This document shows, piece after piece, positions 16,431 through 25,743 of a DNA stretch of 64,000 nt. Location of the stretch: contig JAAYEF010000031.1 in NCBI GenBank assembly GCA_012728875.1, forward strand, positions 124,001 through 188,000. The letters run 5' to 3'. Under the pieces are notes generated by a model. It saw only the letters and a list, made by a program, of their open reading frames with translations, was not told the DNA's origin and made no database searches. The DNA is from Candidatus Cloacimonadota bacterium (GTDB lineage: Bacteria > Cloacimonadota > Cloacimonadia > Cloacimonadales > Cloacimonadaceae). How positions within the stretch are numbered: the first letter of the stretch is position 1; each line of letters opens with the position of its first letter. The translations under genes were made by a program, and so were the position numbers.

Positions 16431-17478
16431 CAGAATATATGATAATATCGAGAAAATCCACGCTTTGATGGCAAAAAACGATAAAGAATGGTCGTTGGTA
16501 ATAAAATGTCTGGGCGGAGAGCGCGAGATAATTGCAATGGTGTTGGAACACCCGCTGATAAACAAAATCCACTCCATTTCGTCGACCCAGTGGCAAGAAT
16601 TGAAGCTGGTCAAGGAACTGCACAATAATTTGAGAACAATTGTGATCAGGCCAACCTTCGACAAATATGGCGGGGAAATCGTTGCAAACAGTGATATCTC
16701 TTTGGAAACCTCGCTTGCCACCATACAAAGCTTAAATTTCGATGCCAAAAAAGCAGAGAAAATTCACAATATCATTGTCATGATTGAAATGGGAGACCTG
16801 AGAGAAGGCATTAAAAGAGAGGGTTTGATCCCATTTTATAATAATATCTTTGAACTTGAAAACATCAAGATTGTAGGCATTGGAGCCAATCTTGGTTGTA
16901 TGTTTGGAGATTTACCCACTTACGATAAATTGTTGCATTTGGTGCTCTACGGTCAGCTCCTTGAGGCAAAATACAATCATAAAATGGAGCTGATTTCTGG
17001 AGGAACCTCCATAACACTTCCTCTCTTGGACACTGGAGAAGTGCCTCTTGGGGTCAATCATTTTCGGATTGGTGAAGCGGTGTTTTTGGGAACCACACCC
17101 TATACCGACAAAAGATATGCCAATCTTAATACAGATTGTTTTGAGTTTGAAGCCAATATACTGGAACTATACAGGAAAGAGAGCCTGCCAGAAAAAAATT
17201 TGCGGCTAAGCGCCAATAATGTCGCTGGTTCAGCTTCAACTGAACACGGCAGCTATAAGGCTCTTGTTGATTTTGGGAAAATTGACGTTGATCCCAGAAA
17301 CCTTATCTCAACTGATAAGAAAGTAAAGTTTTTTGGCAATAGTTCCGACCTGTCTGTTTACGACTTGGGAGAAAACACCCGGGGATATAATGTGGGGGAT
17401 GTGTTGACATTTAAATTGAAATATATGGGGCTTACCCGGTTAATGAACTCTAAATACATTGAAAAAACAATGCTATAA
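16405..17478 (+). CDS. PLP-dependent amino-acid racemase (alanine/ornithine racemase fold)
   Basis: A 357-residue alanine-racemase-fold enzyme. The PLP lysine is in 'WSLVIKCLGG' (about residue 34); 'IIVMIEMGDLREGI' and 'ELISGGTSITLPLL' are typical of the ornithine racemase (Orr)/YhfX branch, as is the C-terminal 'YNVGDVLTFKLKYMGLTRLMNS'. I moved the start from the track position to ATG 16405, which has AAGGGGAG upstream and begins 'MATVKIHIDRIYDNIEKI' as in the family. It should make a D-amino acid, most simply to be ligated onto the glycan by the neighbouring ATP-grasp protein. Confidence 0.82.
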   Translation: MATVKIHIDRIYDNIEKIHALMAKNDKEWSLVIKCLGGEREIIAMVLEHPLINKIHSISSTQWQELKLVKELHNNLRTIVIRPTFDKYGGEIVANSDISLETSLATIQSLNFDAKKAEKIHNIIVMIEMGDLREGIKREGLIPFYNNIFELENIKIVGIGANLGCMFGDLPTYDKLLHLVLYGQLLEAKYNHKMELISGGTSITLPLLDTGEVPLGVNHFRIGEAVFLGTTPYTDKRYANLNTDCFEFEANILELYRKESLPEKNLRLSANNVAGSASTEHGSYKALVDFGKIDVDPRNLISTDKKVKFFGNSSDLSVYDLGENTRGYNVGDVLTFKLKYMGLTRLMNSKYIEKTML

Positions 17479-17577
17479 CCAAATTAGGTAAATGTTCAGA
17501 GCAAGGTTCCAAAATAGTGTTGTACCCCAAAATGATGTCTGCCTAACACAAATCAATACAGCGCATTAGCCAAGCCT

Positions 17578-17615
17578 GGACGCTGCCTCTTTGCAAGCAA
17601 CCCGGCGAAAGCGTG
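17578..17615 (+). promoter_or_regulatory. ops/JUMPstart-like element, copy B
   Basis: Second copy of the 38-bp element, GGACGCTGC through CCCGGCGAAAGCGTG, 31 of 38 bases identical to copy A and in the same orientation. It lies 103 bp upstream of rmlA, the first gene of the main polysaccharide unit, nearly the same distance as copy A from its gene. ACGCT at the 5' side and AGCGT at the 3' side could pair. The ops core here has two changes from GGCGGTAGCGTG. The rest of the 240-bp gap shows nothing clear. Confidence 0.6.
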
Positions 17616-17718
17616 GGGTGAAAGCTTCCATAAAGCTATCAATTTCCTTATGTGACAAAAATAAGAAAACCAAAACCGATTTAACCTTTTAGCCTCCAAA
17701 CCCTGTTAAGGAGTTCCG

Positions 17719-18582
17719 ATGAAAGGAATCATTCTCGCCGGCGGCTCCGGAACCCGCCTGCACCCTTTAACCATTTCCGTCAGCAAACAATTGATGCCGG
17801 TTTACGACAAACCGATGATCTACTATCCGCTTTCCACCCTGATGCTCACCGGCATCCGGGAGGTTTTGATCATCACCACCCCTGAAGACCAAGCCAGTTT
17901 CCAAAAGCTTTTGGGCGACGGAAGCCAACTGGGCATGCGCTTTGCATATCAGGTGCAGGCGGTTCCCAACGGCCTGGCCCAGGCTTTTGTGATTGGTGCC
18001 GATTTTGTGGGTTCAGACAAAGTCTGCCTGATTTTGGGCGACAATATCTTCTACGGTGCTGATCTCGCCAAACGTTTGGATAAATGCACCGACCCCGATG
18101 GCGCAATCGTTACAGCCTACCCTGTGAAAGACCCCCAACGCTATGGAGTGGTGGAATTTGACCACAAAAACCAAGCCATCAGTCTGGAAGAAAAACCTGC
18201 CCAGCCAAAATCCAATTTCGCCGTCCCCGGACTCTATTTTTACGACAACAGCGTCTTGGAAGTGGCGGCAAAGCTCAAGCCCTCAGCCCGGGGCGAATAT
18301 GAGATTACGGATGTGAACAAGACCTATCTGGCGCAGGGAAAGCTGGATGTGATTGCCTTTGGACGTGGCACAGCCTGGCTGGATACGGGAACCTTTGAAA
18401 CGCTCTTGCAGGCTTCGCAGTTTGTGGAAATCATCGAACACCGCCAGGGCTTCAAAATCAGTTGCATCGAAGAAATCGCCTACCGCAAGGGCTTCATCGA
18501 CAAAGAGCAGTTGCTCAAGCTCGCCGAACCCATCAAAAAAAGCGGTTATGGCGAATATCTCATCAGCTTGGTTGGGGAATAA
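17719..18582 (+). CDS. rmlA: glucose-1-phosphate thymidylyltransferase
   Basis: Makes dTDP-glucose from dTTP and glucose-1-phosphate, the entry to dTDP-deoxysugars. The 287 residues are full length and typical: '[37 protein letters not shown]' at the N-terminus, 'ILGDNIFYG', 'VEFD' and 'GTAWLDTGT' follow. Ribosome site AAGGAG before ATG 17719. It heads the long plus-strand unit after ops-like copy B. No rmlB, rmlC or rmlD gene is recognisable in the window, so the next step must be encoded elsewhere. The product probably feeds the aminotransferase/2,3-dehydratase/ketoreductase set at 31.7-35.3 kb. Confidence 0.95.
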   Translation: MKGIILAGGSGTRLHPLTISVSKQLMPVYDKPMIYYPLSTLMLTGIREVLIITTPEDQASFQKLLGDGSQLGMRFAYQVQAVPNGLAQAFVIGADFVGSDKVCLILGDNIFYGADLAKRLDKCTDPDGAIVTAYPVKDPQRYGVVEFDHKNQAISLEEKPAQPKSNFAVPGLYFYDNSVLEVAAKLKPSARGEYEITDVNKTYLAQGKLDVIAFGRGTAWLDTGTFETLLQASQFVEIIEHRQGFKISCIEEIAYRKGFIDKEQLLKLAEPIKKSGYGEYLISLVGE

Positions 18583-18790
18583 ATCAAATTAATGTCTTGA
18601 ATGTTTTCCCAGGACTGCGCTCGAAGAGGATGAAGAACCGAATTCTTTGGATTGGATAAGAATTTTTGAACAACGGAAAGGATAAGAATATTTTGCAAAC
18701 AGATAAATGTAACAATCACGTAAATGGCAACTTAAAAGACATTGGATCGGCAAACTTGTTGGGCTTGATTGCCAGGGAAGGAGATCGATA

Positions 18791-20320
18791 ATGCCGGCAG
18801 TAAACAACCAATACATCAAGAATATCGGCATTATCTCGCTGGGCCCCTTGGTTTCCACAATAATCGGTTTTTTTGCGGAGCCTTGGATTTCACGTATGTG
18901 GGGGCCCATTCCCTGGGGTGTTGGCGCATATTACACATCGGTGATGAACATCTTGTCGGGCTTGATGTTTTTGCGTTACAATTTTGCCATTGTGCAAGCC
19001 AGCACCAAGGAAAAGGCATACAACCTTGTGGCACTGTCTCTGCTGATAATGACTTTGATGCTGGTGATAGTTGCGCCCTTTTACAAGCAGATCAGCCAAT
19101 ATGGAAAGGCGGACTTTCCCTTTGAGAAATATGGGGCGGTCATGTTTCTTTCTGCCGCCATAACTTCCCTGGCAATTCTGTTGAGGTTTTGGTTTTCAGG
19201 GCAGAAGAAGTTTGTTGCCATCTCCGGCTCCATGATTTTGAGTTCCATTTCCAACACCGCCTTGCTGCTCATTTTCGGTGCTTTGGGCAAGGTGAGCGAA
19301 GGTAACATGATCTTCATCAGGGTGTTGTCCAATGTGCTGGTGACGGGGGTGCTGCTAATATCCTTTATCCGCAGAGATTTTTGGGAGATGCTGCGCAGCG
19401 TTAGTCTGAAAGGCATTGTTTCCGTGGCAAAGGAATTCAAGCGCTATCCTCTTTATGAGTATTGGGGTTTCGCGGCGAATGCAGTTTCTGTGGGCGTCCC
19501 GATCTTTCTGATCACCCGCTATTGGGGTCAGGAAGCCACTGGACTTTATGCCAAAGCCAACAATATCCTGGCCATGATGCTAAGCTTCGCGGGAAGCTCG
19601 GTGAATCAGGTTTTGCACAAGGAGGCTGCCGACATTGTGAACCGCGGCGAGAGCCCTGCCACACTTCTGATGCAGACCAGCGCCGGCGTGTCCAGATACA
19701 TGATTTTTCCCTCTGTGTTTTTAATCCTGCTGGCTCCGGAATTTTTTGGAGTGCTGCTGGGCAGCCGCTGGCATATTTCCGGAGTTTTTACCCAATACAT
19801 GACAATCTGGACATTCACTGCCATTTTATCAACCTCAGTATTGCCCATGTTTGGGATTCTTAACAAACAGCTTCAGCTTTCGGTGTTCACCATCACAACC
19901 TTGGTTCTGCGGGTCTTAATCCTGATGGGCATGGGCAGGAGGGGCGCGGATATTGTGTTTGCCACCGCGGTTTTCGCGTTTGCCAATGCTTTGGTTTTAG
20001 TGATTAAAACGATGTACATCATGTTCCAAAGTGGGGTCAATTTGGGTAAGTTTGGGGCGATACTCGGAAAATATCTGCTTGTGCTGCTTCCTTATATTGC
20101 TGCGGTGTTGATTATGAAGCATCTATTAAATCTCAGCGACCTGCTTCTGGTGATCATCAGCGTGGCGCTCGCCCTGCCCTATGTTTACTATTTTTACCTC
20201 TATAAATCTGAATTGGCTGACATGGTGCTTGCCAAGGGAAAAAACATGCTGCCCCTAAATGGGAGGTTTGCAAATCGTCACCTTGAAGAGATGCAAGATC
20301 CGGGGGATAAAGATATATGA
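18791..20320 (+). CDS. wzx: polysaccharide flippase, Wzx-type (MOP superfamily)
   Basis: A 509-residue integral membrane protein with about 12-14 hydrophobic segments, expected to move lipid-linked repeat units across the inner membrane. The N-terminus 'NIGIISLGPLVSTIIGFFAEPWISRMWGP' is typical of Wzx/RfbX proteins, and the hydrophobic pattern continues through the last 'LLVIISVALALPYVYYFYLY'. Start at ATG 18791 with a good AAGGAG. A 208-bp gap after rmlA holds nothing I can identify. A second flippase of another subfamily is at 37.2 kb. Confidence 0.85.
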   Translation: MPAVNNQYIKNIGIISLGPLVSTIIGFFAEPWISRMWGPIPWGVGAYYTSVMNILSGLMFLRYNFAIVQASTKEKAYNLVALSLLIMTLMLVIVAPFYKQISQYGKADFPFEKYGAVMFLSAAITSLAILLRFWFSGQKKFVAISGSMILSSISNTALLLIFGALGKVSEGNMIFIRVLSNVLVTGVLLISFIRRDFWEMLRSVSLKGIVSVAKEFKRYPLYEYWGFAANAVSVGVPIFLITRYWGQEATGLYAKANNILAMMLSFAGSSVNQVLHKEAADIVNRGESPATLLMQTSAGVSRYMIFPSVFLILLAPEFFGVLLGSRWHISGVFTQYMTIWTFTAILSTSVLPMFGILNKQLQLSVFTITTLVLRVLILMGMGRRGADIVFATAVFAFANALVLVIKTMYIMFQSGVNLGKFGAILGKYLLVLLPYIAAVLIMKHLLNLSDLLLVIISVALALPYVYYFYLYKSELADMVLAKGKNMLPLNGRFANRHLEEMQDPGDKDI

Positions 20321-20344
20321 CATCAAGGAGCCTGAGTACGTTTT

Positions 20345-21481
20345 ATGAATAATAAACCGGCAAGTTCGATATTTAATAATAGTGTTTATGATAGATTACT
20401 CTATGCTGTTCGAAAGTATACAGTGGGAAAATGGATAGCTGACTTTGTTTCTCTGCCTTTGATATTTTTTTCACAGGATTGGAAAAATGCCAAAAGATTT
20501 TCCCGGTACTGAGCCCAAAATGGATACAAAAACACTCTCTGGGACGCGATTCGGTCTCGTTTCAAGTATGGAAGCAGCTTGGAAAATTATTATAATTACA
20601 GGTTTTACGAACAAAAAGAAGTGGAGAGAGCTGCTTGGATAACCTACAGACACAGGATTTGTTTTTTCAGAAAGGTAAACCCTGCAAAATATAAGCATTT
20701 GGTAGACGACAAGGTCCAAGCCTCTCAATTTATGGCGGAATTTATCAAAAGGGACTTTTTTCCACTTTCCGATATTTCCGAGCTGGACGATGCCGTAGAT
20801 TGGATTCTACAACGTGACGAGGTGGTAGTCAAACCACGATTTGGAATGGATGGCAAGGGAGTTAGATTCATCAAATCCAGCCTGGGCAGGGACGCTTTGC
20901 GGCAATTTCTGAAAGATAGCTTGCAGACGGGCGCACAGACAATTGAAGAATTGATTGAACAGCATCCCCAAATGAGTGCCTTGCATGCTGATTCTGTCAA
21001 CACTTTGAGGATTCAAACCGTGTTGCACAACGATGAGGTGCACATTTTGGGAGCCGTGTTGCGCATTGGTAATGGAAGCAGGATTGACAACATGGTTTCA
21101 GGCGGCCTGGCTGCGGCGGTGGACATTGCCAGCGGTAAGGTGATGAGCGCCGGTTATTTTATGGATATCACAAAAGGATCCAGCCTCACAGAGCATCCGA
21201 TTACGGGGATCAGGATTCCCGGCTTTGAAATACCTTTCTGGCAGGAGACTTTGGATTTTGTGAGGCAGATGGCAACGCGTTTGCATATGTTAAAAGCATT
21301 AGGCTGGGATATTGCCATTTCATCCAAGGGTCCGGTATTGGTGGAATATAACCGTATATGGGGAACCACCACATTTCAGGTACCTTATAAAAAGGGGCGC
21401 CTGCAGGAATTGGCTCCCTTCATGGATCCCAACTGCCTTTACCCTGTACAGCGCAAACATCTTTCCGGATTAAAGAAGTGA
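20345..21481 (+). pseudogene. sugar-transfer-associated ATP-grasp gene interrupted by an in-frame TGA
   Basis: The track shows only 20579-21481, but the same frame reads back from ATG 20345 with one stop, TGA at 20510-20512. Before the stop it encodes 55 residues ending 'WKNAKRFSRY'; after it the frame continues 'AQNGYKNTLWDAIRSRFKYG', the normal N-terminal region of this family ahead of 'YYNYRFYEQKEVERAAW'. The ATP-grasp body follows: 'EVVVKPRFGMDGKGVRFI', 'NTLRIQTVL' and the C-terminal 'PVLVEYNRIWGTTTF'. It starts 24 bp after the flippase, with AAGGAG 14 bp upstream. Either a nonsense mutation, a sequencing error, or reinitiation (TTG 20579) giving a shortened enzyme. Confidence 0.7.
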
Positions 21482-21629
21482 GATTATGTATAGATCTTTC
21501 GGTGTTATCGTTCCCAATATGGCTTATACGTTCATTATCAAAATAAAGAATGAGATCGATAAACAGAGTTACTGTATCCATGGAATCTGCCAAGCTAACC
21601 ATGGCCAATATAACTTGTAGGAGGTTAAT

Positions 21630-22091
21630 ATGCAAGCCAGCCCAATAGGACACTATTTTGAGGAATTTCAAGCTGGTGATGTGATCAGGCATTCCGCCAG
21701 CAAGACCATTTTTGAAAGCGATAACAATCTCTTCAGTTTGCTCACCATGAACCATCATCCCTTGCACACGAACAAGGATTTTGCCGAAAAAAGCCAACAT
21801 GGGCAGATTTTGGTGGTGGGAACCTTGGTTTTCAGCATTGTGGTGGGAATGACGGTACCGGATATCAGTGGCAAGGCCATTGCCAATCTGGAATATGAGA
21901 AAGTGGAGCACCTGGGACCGGTGTTTATCAACGACACGCTCTGGGCTCAGACCGAGATTTTGGAAGCGAGACCGTCAAAATCCAAAGCTGACCGCGGCAT
22001 CATCCATGTGGAAACCACAGCCTTCAATCAGCATGACAAACCGGTGCTGAGATATCGTCGTCACGTGCTGATTGCCAGAAAAGGAGAATGA
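21630..22091 (+). CDS. MaoC-like (R)-enoyl-CoA hydratase/dehydratase
   Basis: A 153-residue hot-dog-fold enzyme. 'GHYFEEFQAGDVIRHSASKTI' is the typical MaoC opening, and 'FSLLTMNHHPLHTNKDFAEKSQHG' carries the catalytic-site pattern Asn-His with the following His of the hydratase motif. It hydrates or dehydrates an acyl-CoA thioester. Ribosome site TAGGAGG. The next gene, one base downstream of its stop, is a CitE-like CoA lyase; MaoC/CitE pairs are known from mesaconyl-/methylmalyl-CoA chemistry, so the two may act on one branched hydroxyacyl-CoA. Such a pair inside a polysaccharide locus is unusual. Confidence 0.85.
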   Translation: MQASPIGHYFEEFQAGDVIRHSASKTIFESDNNLFSLLTMNHHPLHTNKDFAEKSQHGQILVVGTLVFSIVVGMTVPDISGKAIANLEYEKVEHLGPVFINDTLWAQTEILEARPSKSKADRGIIHVETTAFNQHDKPVLRYRRHVLIARKGE

Positions 22092-22092
22092 G

Positions 22093-23001
22093 ATGAACGA
22101 AATCATCATGCGCAGCCTGATGTTTGTGCCGGGACACAACGAAAAACTGCTTGCCAGCGCTTCCAGATCCGACGCGGATGTGCTGCTGTTGGATCTCGAA
22201 GATTCCGTGCAGCCGGAAGCAAACAAACCCCTGGCACGCAAGACCATTGCGGAATGGGTCAGTTCCGGCAGGTTGAAAAACTATTATATCTTTCCCCGGG
22301 TGAACGACCGCGAGAGCGGCCACCTGATCAAAGATGTGCAGGCTCTCACCATACCAGGCATACACGGTTTCATGTATCCCAAATCCCGCACCGGCAAAGA
22401 CATATATTTTTTTGATAAACTGTTGGAAACAATTGAATATGAAAAAAAGATTCCGGTGGGCACGTTCAAGATCATCCCTTTGATCGAAACCAGCGGCGCG
22501 GTGTTGAACGCCCAGGATATCTGCCAGGCCTCAAAACGTGTGGTGGCAATTGCCTTTGGCTGTGAAGATTTTGTCAGCGATTTGCAGGGCATACACGATC
22601 ACGCAGGACAAAGCATCTTCACCCCCCGAGCCTTGATTGCGCTGGCTGCACGTGCCAACAACGTGATACCCATAGATACCGTCCATATCAACGTCCACGA
22701 TTTGGAAGACTTGGAACAAAACCTGATAATTGCCAAAAATATGGGCTTTGAAGGCATGCTGGTATTGCATCCCAAGGAACTGCCCCTGGTGCATCAATAT
22801 TTTTCACCCACCCAGCAGGAATATGACGACGCGGTGGATATGTTGCGGCTCTATGATGAATCGCAAAAAGAAGGAAAAGGTGTGGCTGTGAAAAACGGAA
22901 AATTCATCGGACCGCCCATGGTGATTGCAGCGAAAAAGATTTTGCAAAGGCATGATATGATTGACGCCAGGCAAAAAGCGCTTGGGCGCGAGCGGGAATG
23001 A
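22093..23001 (+). CDS. CitE-like HpcH/HpaI aldolase (CoA ester lyase)
   Basis: A 302-residue TIM-barrel lyase. The start at 22093 (AAAGGAG upstream, one base after the MaoC stop) gives the typical 'MRSLMFVPGHNEKLLASA', followed by 'ADVLLLDLEDSVQPEAN' (Mg-binding site), 'IPLIETSGAVLNA' and 'AIAFGCEDFVSDLQG'. Relatives cleave or form citramalyl-, malyl- or methylmalyl-CoA. It is joined to the following CapK-type gene by an ATGA overlap. Together with MaoC it may produce or consume a short hydroxyacyl-CoA used to acylate the glycan; this is inference from gene order. Confidence 0.87.
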   Translation: MNEIIMRSLMFVPGHNEKLLASASRSDADVLLLDLEDSVQPEANKPLARKTIAEWVSSGRLKNYYIFPRVNDRESGHLIKDVQALTIPGIHGFMYPKSRTGKDIYFFDKLLETIEYEKKIPVGTFKIIPLIETSGAVLNAQDICQASKRVVAIAFGCEDFVSDLQGIHDHAGQSIFTPRALIALAARANNVIPIDTVHINVHDLEDLEQNLIIAKNMGFEGMLVLHPKELPLVHQYFSPTQQEYDDAVDMLRLYDESQKEGKGVAVKNGKFIGPPMVIAAKKILQRHDMIDARQKALGRERE

Positions 23002-24284
23002 AACAGATGAAGTTGCCCAGCCACATCACACAGGCACCGGAAATCCTCCGCCAATTTATGTTTTACCAAAAGAGCCAACACTGGAGCCGGCAGCAGATTT
23101 TAGACTATCAAAATTCCAAACTCAAGGAAATAGTGGCTTATGCCGGAAAATATGTTCCCTATTACCGTAAACTGTTCCAGGACATAGAGCTGGATACAAG
23201 CTCCTTCAGGGGCATTGAAGATTTGGATAATATCCCGTTTTTGGACAAGGAAACGCTGCGCAGCAGACAGGAAGAATTCATCGCGGATACGGTTCACGAT
23301 TTGGACGCACGCGTGGAAAAAACCAGCGGTTCCACAGGCACACCTCTGCGTCTGATGATAGACAAACACAGCCGTGCAAATAAATATGCCGCCTACGCGC
23401 GCGCCTATCGTTGGGCAGGTTATAGCCCCGGTGCTCTGCGCTTTGTGGTCAAAGGGTTTTCCGAATCCAAATCCAAGGATTGGGGCTACGATGTTTTGCG
23501 GAATATGATTTACCTGAATTCAAGCAGGATGAATAAAGAGAACTGCCTGGAGGTGGCAAAGCTGGTGAGCAAGCTCAAACCATCGATATATGAAGGTTAT
23601 GCTCGAAGCTTCATCGATTTACACAACCAGATCAAAGATGAATGCAAGCTCTCTTCCCCCAGGGGAATTTTTGTGTATGGGGAAACGGTGACCCCGGGCA
23701 TCAGGGATCATGTGCAAAAGGTCTTCGGATCCCATCTCTTCGATTTTTACAGCCACGCCGAAAACTCCGTCATGATCTGTGAAAAACCGGATGGGCGCAG
23801 ATATTTGATGGAGGATTTCTTCTATCCTGAGCTTATCTGCGCAGAAGCAAAACCCGCGGAAGAAGGCTATGGTGAATTGGTGGGAACCAGTTTCTACAAC
23901 TATGCCATGCCTTTTATCCGCTACAAAACAAGGGATTATGTGAGGCTTGCCCCAGATCAGAGTAAAAACTTCCGGGAAGTGTTGAGTATCGAGGGCAGGA
24001 TGGATGATTATATTTTAATGCCCGACGGCAGAAAAATTTACTTTGCGGAAGGGGCACTTGGTTATGCTGAAGGGATTGTTGCGGCGCAATATATACAGGA
24101 TGAGACGGATCATCTGACTGTGAATCTGATTGTGGAAGAAGGTTTTTCCGCAAACAGCTATCCCCTGATCACGCAGGGCTTGGTTAAGAGACTGGGACCC
24201 AGTCTCAGATTCAGTTTTAAGATTGTTTCCGAATTGGAAAGGAAAGATTCCGGAAAAACACCCTTTATCATCAGAAAAATTTGA
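22998..24284 (+). CDS. PaaK/CapK-type adenylate-forming enzyme 1
   Basis: A 428-residue member of the phenylacetate-CoA ligase-like family found in capsule loci (CapK). The N-terminal 'WSRQQILDYQNSKLKEIVAYAGKYVPYYRKLF' and the phosphate-binding loop 'KTSGSTGTPLRLMID' are characteristic; 'FDFYSHAENSVMICE' is the position of the adenylate-binding YGxxE, here altered, and 'IRYKTRDYVRLAP' contains the ribose-binding Asp. It should activate a carboxylic acid as adenylate or CoA ester. Start overlaps the CitE stop (ATGA). The next gene is a paralogue with an almost identical C-terminal part. Confidence 0.85.
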   Translation: MKQMKLPSHITQAPEILRQFMFYQKSQHWSRQQILDYQNSKLKEIVAYAGKYVPYYRKLFQDIELDTSSFRGIEDLDNIPFLDKETLRSRQEEFIADTVHDLDARVEKTSGSTGTPLRLMIDKHSRANKYAAYARAYRWAGYSPGALRFVVKGFSESKSKDWGYDVLRNMIYLNSSRMNKENCLEVAKLVSKLKPSIYEGYARSFIDLHNQIKDECKLSSPRGIFVYGETVTPGIRDHVQKVFGSHLFDFYSHAENSVMICEKPDGRRYLMEDFFYPELICAEAKPAEEGYGELVGTSFYNYAMPFIRYKTRDYVRLAPDQSKNFREVLSIEGRMDDYILMPDGRKIYFAEGALGYAEGIVAAQYIQDETDHLTVNLIVEEGFSANSYPLITQGLVKRLGPSLRFSFKIVSELERKDSGKTPFIIRKI

Positions 24285-24295
24285 GCTCTCTTGAT

Positions 24296-25585
24296 ATGAA
24301 ACGAACCCTAACAGACGCCAGGCTATATGCTTACTGCTACTTATTTTACAAAAAGAGCATCCATTGGAGCCGTCAACAGGTAATCGACTACCACGACAAA
24401 AAACTCAAGGAAATGGTGCTCCATGCAGGCAGACATGTTCCCTATTACCGCAAGCTTTTTTCCGAGGCAGGCATAGACCCCGAGCGTTTCCGGGGTTTGG
24501 CAGACCTGGATAGGATACCTCTGTTGGACAAGGAAACCCTGCGCACCCGCCACAAAGAATTTGTGGCAGACAATGCGGATAAATATTATCCATTTTGGAG
24601 CAAGACCAGCGGTTCCACCGGCACCCCTCTGAATATCATGCTTGACCTGAGCAGCAAAAGGCACAAGCAGCGGGTGATAGCCCGTGCGGTTTACTGGGCA
24701 GGGGCAAAAAGAGGCGGCTGCATGTTCAAGCTCAAGGGATTGAGCGAATCCAAACCCAAGGATTACGATTATGAACCCAAGGAAAACCTTGTTTATTTGA
24801 ATTCCAGCCGTTTGACCAAAGAAAATTGTCTCGCAGCGGCAAAACTTATCCAACTTCATCAACCCCGCTTCTTTATTGGCTATGCCCGGTCTTTTGTTGA
24901 CTTCCATAAAACCATTACCGAAGCCGGTTTAAGCATCCCCAATCCGGTGGGCATATTGTGTGAGGGAGAAACTATAACGCCCGCCATCAGGGCCTACGTT
25001 GAAGAAGCCTATCAGACCCATATTTTTGATCAGTATGGAAACATTGAAGGTTCGGCGATGGCTTGCGAAATGCCTGACCACAAGCGCTATTTGATGGAGG
25101 ACTTTTTTCTGCCGGAATTGATTGACGCGGATGGCAAGGCAAGCGCAAACGGTTATGGAGAATTGGTGGGAACCAGTTTCCATAACTATGCCATGCCTTT
25201 TATTCGTTACAAAACAAGGGATTACGTGAAACTTGCCCCGGCTCAGGATAAAAACTTCCGGGAAGTGCTGGAAATCGAAGGCAGAATGGATGATTGTCTT
25301 TTAATGCCCGATGGCAGGAAAATATACTTTGCGGAAGGGGCGCTTGGTTATGCAGATGGGATTGTTGCGGCGCAATATATACAGGATGAGATAGACCACC
25401 TGACCGTGAATCTGATTGTGGATAGCCACTTTCAAAAGGATAGTTTCCAGCAGATTGAGGAAGGTCTTCGCAAAAGGATTGGAAACCAGATGCGCTTCAG
25501 TTTCAAGGTGGTGCCAGAGCTTGAGAAGAAAGGATCGGGGAAAACGGCTTTTATAATCAACAGGATACAACATAGCGACCTATGA
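24296..25585 (+). CDS. PaaK/CapK-type adenylate-forming enzyme 2
   Basis: Paralogue of the preceding gene (429 residues). 'WSRQQVIDYHDKKLKEMVLH', 'KTSGSTGTPLNIML', 'FDQYGNIEGSAMACE' (YGxxE intact here, unlike the first copy) and 'IRYKTRDYVKLAP' are present. From about residue 280 on, protein and DNA are nearly the same as in copy 1, whereas the first half is clearly more divergent, which points to duplication followed by gene conversion. The track start TTG 24281 overlaps the previous stop; ATG 24296 matches the N-terminus of copy 1 better. Substrate unknown. Confidence 0.85.
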   Translation: MKRTLTDARLYAYCYLFYKKSIHWSRQQVIDYHDKKLKEMVLHAGRHVPYYRKLFSEAGIDPERFRGLADLDRIPLLDKETLRTRHKEFVADNADKYYPFWSKTSGSTGTPLNIMLDLSSKRHKQRVIARAVYWAGAKRGGCMFKLKGLSESKPKDYDYEPKENLVYLNSSRLTKENCLAAAKLIQLHQPRFFIGYARSFVDFHKTITEAGLSIPNPVGILCEGETITPAIRAYVEEAYQTHIFDQYGNIEGSAMACEMPDHKRYLMEDFFLPELIDADGKASANGYGELVGTSFHNYAMPFIRYKTRDYVKLAPAQDKNFREVLEIEGRMDDCLLMPDGRKIYFAEGALGYADGIVAAQYIQDEIDHLTVNLIVDSHFQKDSFQQIEEGLRKRIGNQMRFSFKVVPELEKKGSGKTAFIINRIQHSDL

Positions 25586-25743
25586 AAAGAACACCAAAAA
25601 AATGGCAAGCCAGGGTTTGGCTGCTCCAAACTCAAGATGCGCACTTTCAATTTTTTTTTAACGAGACGCAGCAATCCTTTTTCTGCCATTGATGATGACA
25701 GCTATTTAGATAACGAAATAAAACACAATAATTCAAGGAGAAA

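Noticed and set aside
17578-17620. 16S rRNA fragment (GACGCTG ... GCGAAAGCGTGGGG resembles helix 24-27 region)
   Set aside because: Only the two short arms match and the sequence between and around them does not; copy A matches even less.
17578-17640. Cyclic-di-GMP-I (GEMM) riboswitch, because of GAAA and AAAGC segments in copy B
   Set aside because: The order of conserved blocks is wrong, GACGC comes before the GAAA part instead of after it, and copy A lacks the GACGCAAAGC block altogether. The ops-like reading explains both copies.
20510-20512. UGA recoding (selenocysteine, or UGA read as Gly/Trp)
   Set aside because: Many genes of the window end in TGA and use TGG for Trp, there is no cysteine/selenocysteine position expected in the family here, and no SECIS-like hairpin is evident after it.
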